From Branchiostoma floridae (Eukaryota > Chordata > Leptocardii > Amphioxiformes > Branchiostomatidae): 40,021 nucleotides of DNA. Position 1 is the stretch's first letter. The number at the start of each line of letters is the position of its first letter. Below are positions 39,310-40,021 of this stretch, piece after piece. Position numbers and translations under genes: made by a program. The stretch spans positions 28,026,463-28,066,483 of the forward strand of contig NC_049983.1 in the NCBI RefSeq assembly GCF_000003815.2. Direction: 5' to 3'. The notes beneath the pieces are model-generated. The model made no database searches and was not told the DNA's origin. It saw nothing but the letters and a program-made list of their open reading frames with translations.

Positions 39310-40021
39310 ATAGGGAAACACCGGACGGCCACAGTTGCGTTTCAAAGACGGAATTATATTTACTGAAAATTAAGATTTCTAATTGGTTGCCACAGAAAAA
39401 AAATGAAAGATGTAAAAAAAAAACCCTCCATATTATTAGAATTATCCAACTACCACTTGGTTTCTTTATCACAGATGATCTCAAGTACCATACGGCAGAA
39501 GCGTATCTAGCAACGACAGCGCTAACGTATGAAGATTCAACGCGCATTCAAGCGTAACTGATTCAACCTGCTATTCAGGAGAGAGGGCAAACCTTTCACA
39601 GGTTACAGAGAGTGTCTCTAATTACAGGCCCCAACCTATCCAACATTGGCAGAGTCCGAGTGTAACAAGTAAGCACGCAGTTGTGCATAAGCCATCCAAC
39701 CTGTTTTGTCGGGGGGGGGGGGGGGGTAAAATCCAACTTGATGGGCGTGTTGCCGGTTCAAAAATTTCACAATTATTTGTGCCAACAGTGCAAGTCAAAA
39801 TGAGTCTCTACGGGAACAAAAAGTTGTCTGTTGCCGCATTCAAACAACAACAAGGGACGAATACTAGAAAATCTAATTTCGGGACAAATGTGTGCTGAAA
39901 AGTACTTGCCACTCCAGCAAGTCTGAACTCTGGTGCCATCCTCTCACTCACTTCCTGACTATCAAGTAACCACCTGCACGAACACGCACCAAGGCAAACA
40001 AACAAACAAGCCAAAAATATG
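39310..40021. other. No recognised gene
   Basis: Contains A runs (39387-39422), a G run (39711-39726) and no conserved frame. CTTTATCACAG|ATG at 39465-39479 looks like an acceptor but opens only a short frame. Confidence 0.4.

Overview
This window is eukaryotic. It has short, phase-compatible exons with GT-AG borders, animal domain families, many non-LTR and Penelope-like retroelement fragments, dense MITEs and seven runs of N. The best fit is an invertebrate deuterostome, most likely an amphioxus (Branchiostoma). The reasons are the pairing of an F-type lectin gene with a D8C (uromodulin-type) gene, a SINE whose tail I recall as common in amphioxus DNA, and scaffold gaps flanked by duplicated sequence, as seen in assemblies of very heterozygous genomes. 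The species call is inference.

Layout. 1-5.0 kb: retroelement debris, with two direct copies of an endonuclease (EEP)-bearing element and one 3' end of a CR1/L2-like element. 5.1-10.0 kb: the most complete host gene, a secreted F-type lectin (+), with a candidate TATA/Inr promoter, a noncoding first exon, three coding exons and a poly(A) signal; a SINE with a perfect target duplication sits in intron 1. 10.4-10.7 kb: first coding exon of a BTB/POZ protein (+), with no later exon found. 12.9-13.7 kb: a non-LTR tail duplicated around a gap. 14.0-17.4 kb: six phase-compatible exons of a MYND zinc-finger protein (+), with a tandemly duplicated exon and several fold-back repeats in its introns. 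17.5-33.2 kb: a large interrupted palindrome. Its outer arms (about 1.8 kb, nearly identical) each carry a hairpin-forming GC-rich minisatellite and the same frameshifted coding remnant; an inner inverted pair and about 8.4 kb of nested MITEs lie between. 33.5-34.4 kb: two 5' exons of a secreted D8C protein (-), with a triplicated repeat at its 5' end. 34.9-35.5 kb: a 56-bp minisatellite. 36.4-38.2 kb: a 5'-truncated Penelope-like element with a GIY-YIG nuclease remnant and a minimal hammerhead-ribozyme motif. 38.6-39.3 kb: a decayed CR1/jockey-like reverse transcriptase (-) with a (TTGA)n tail.

The two clearest host genes encode secreted proteins, one a predicted fucose-binding lectin and one an eight-cysteine extracellular domain. 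Nothing in the sequence links them functionally. The most unusual features are the palindrome, a set of MITE families with different termini but shared 9-bp target duplications, the hairpin minisatellite, and the duplicated exon flanked by complementary intronic repeats. All boundaries were read by eye, so splice sites and domain names need transcript and profile support.
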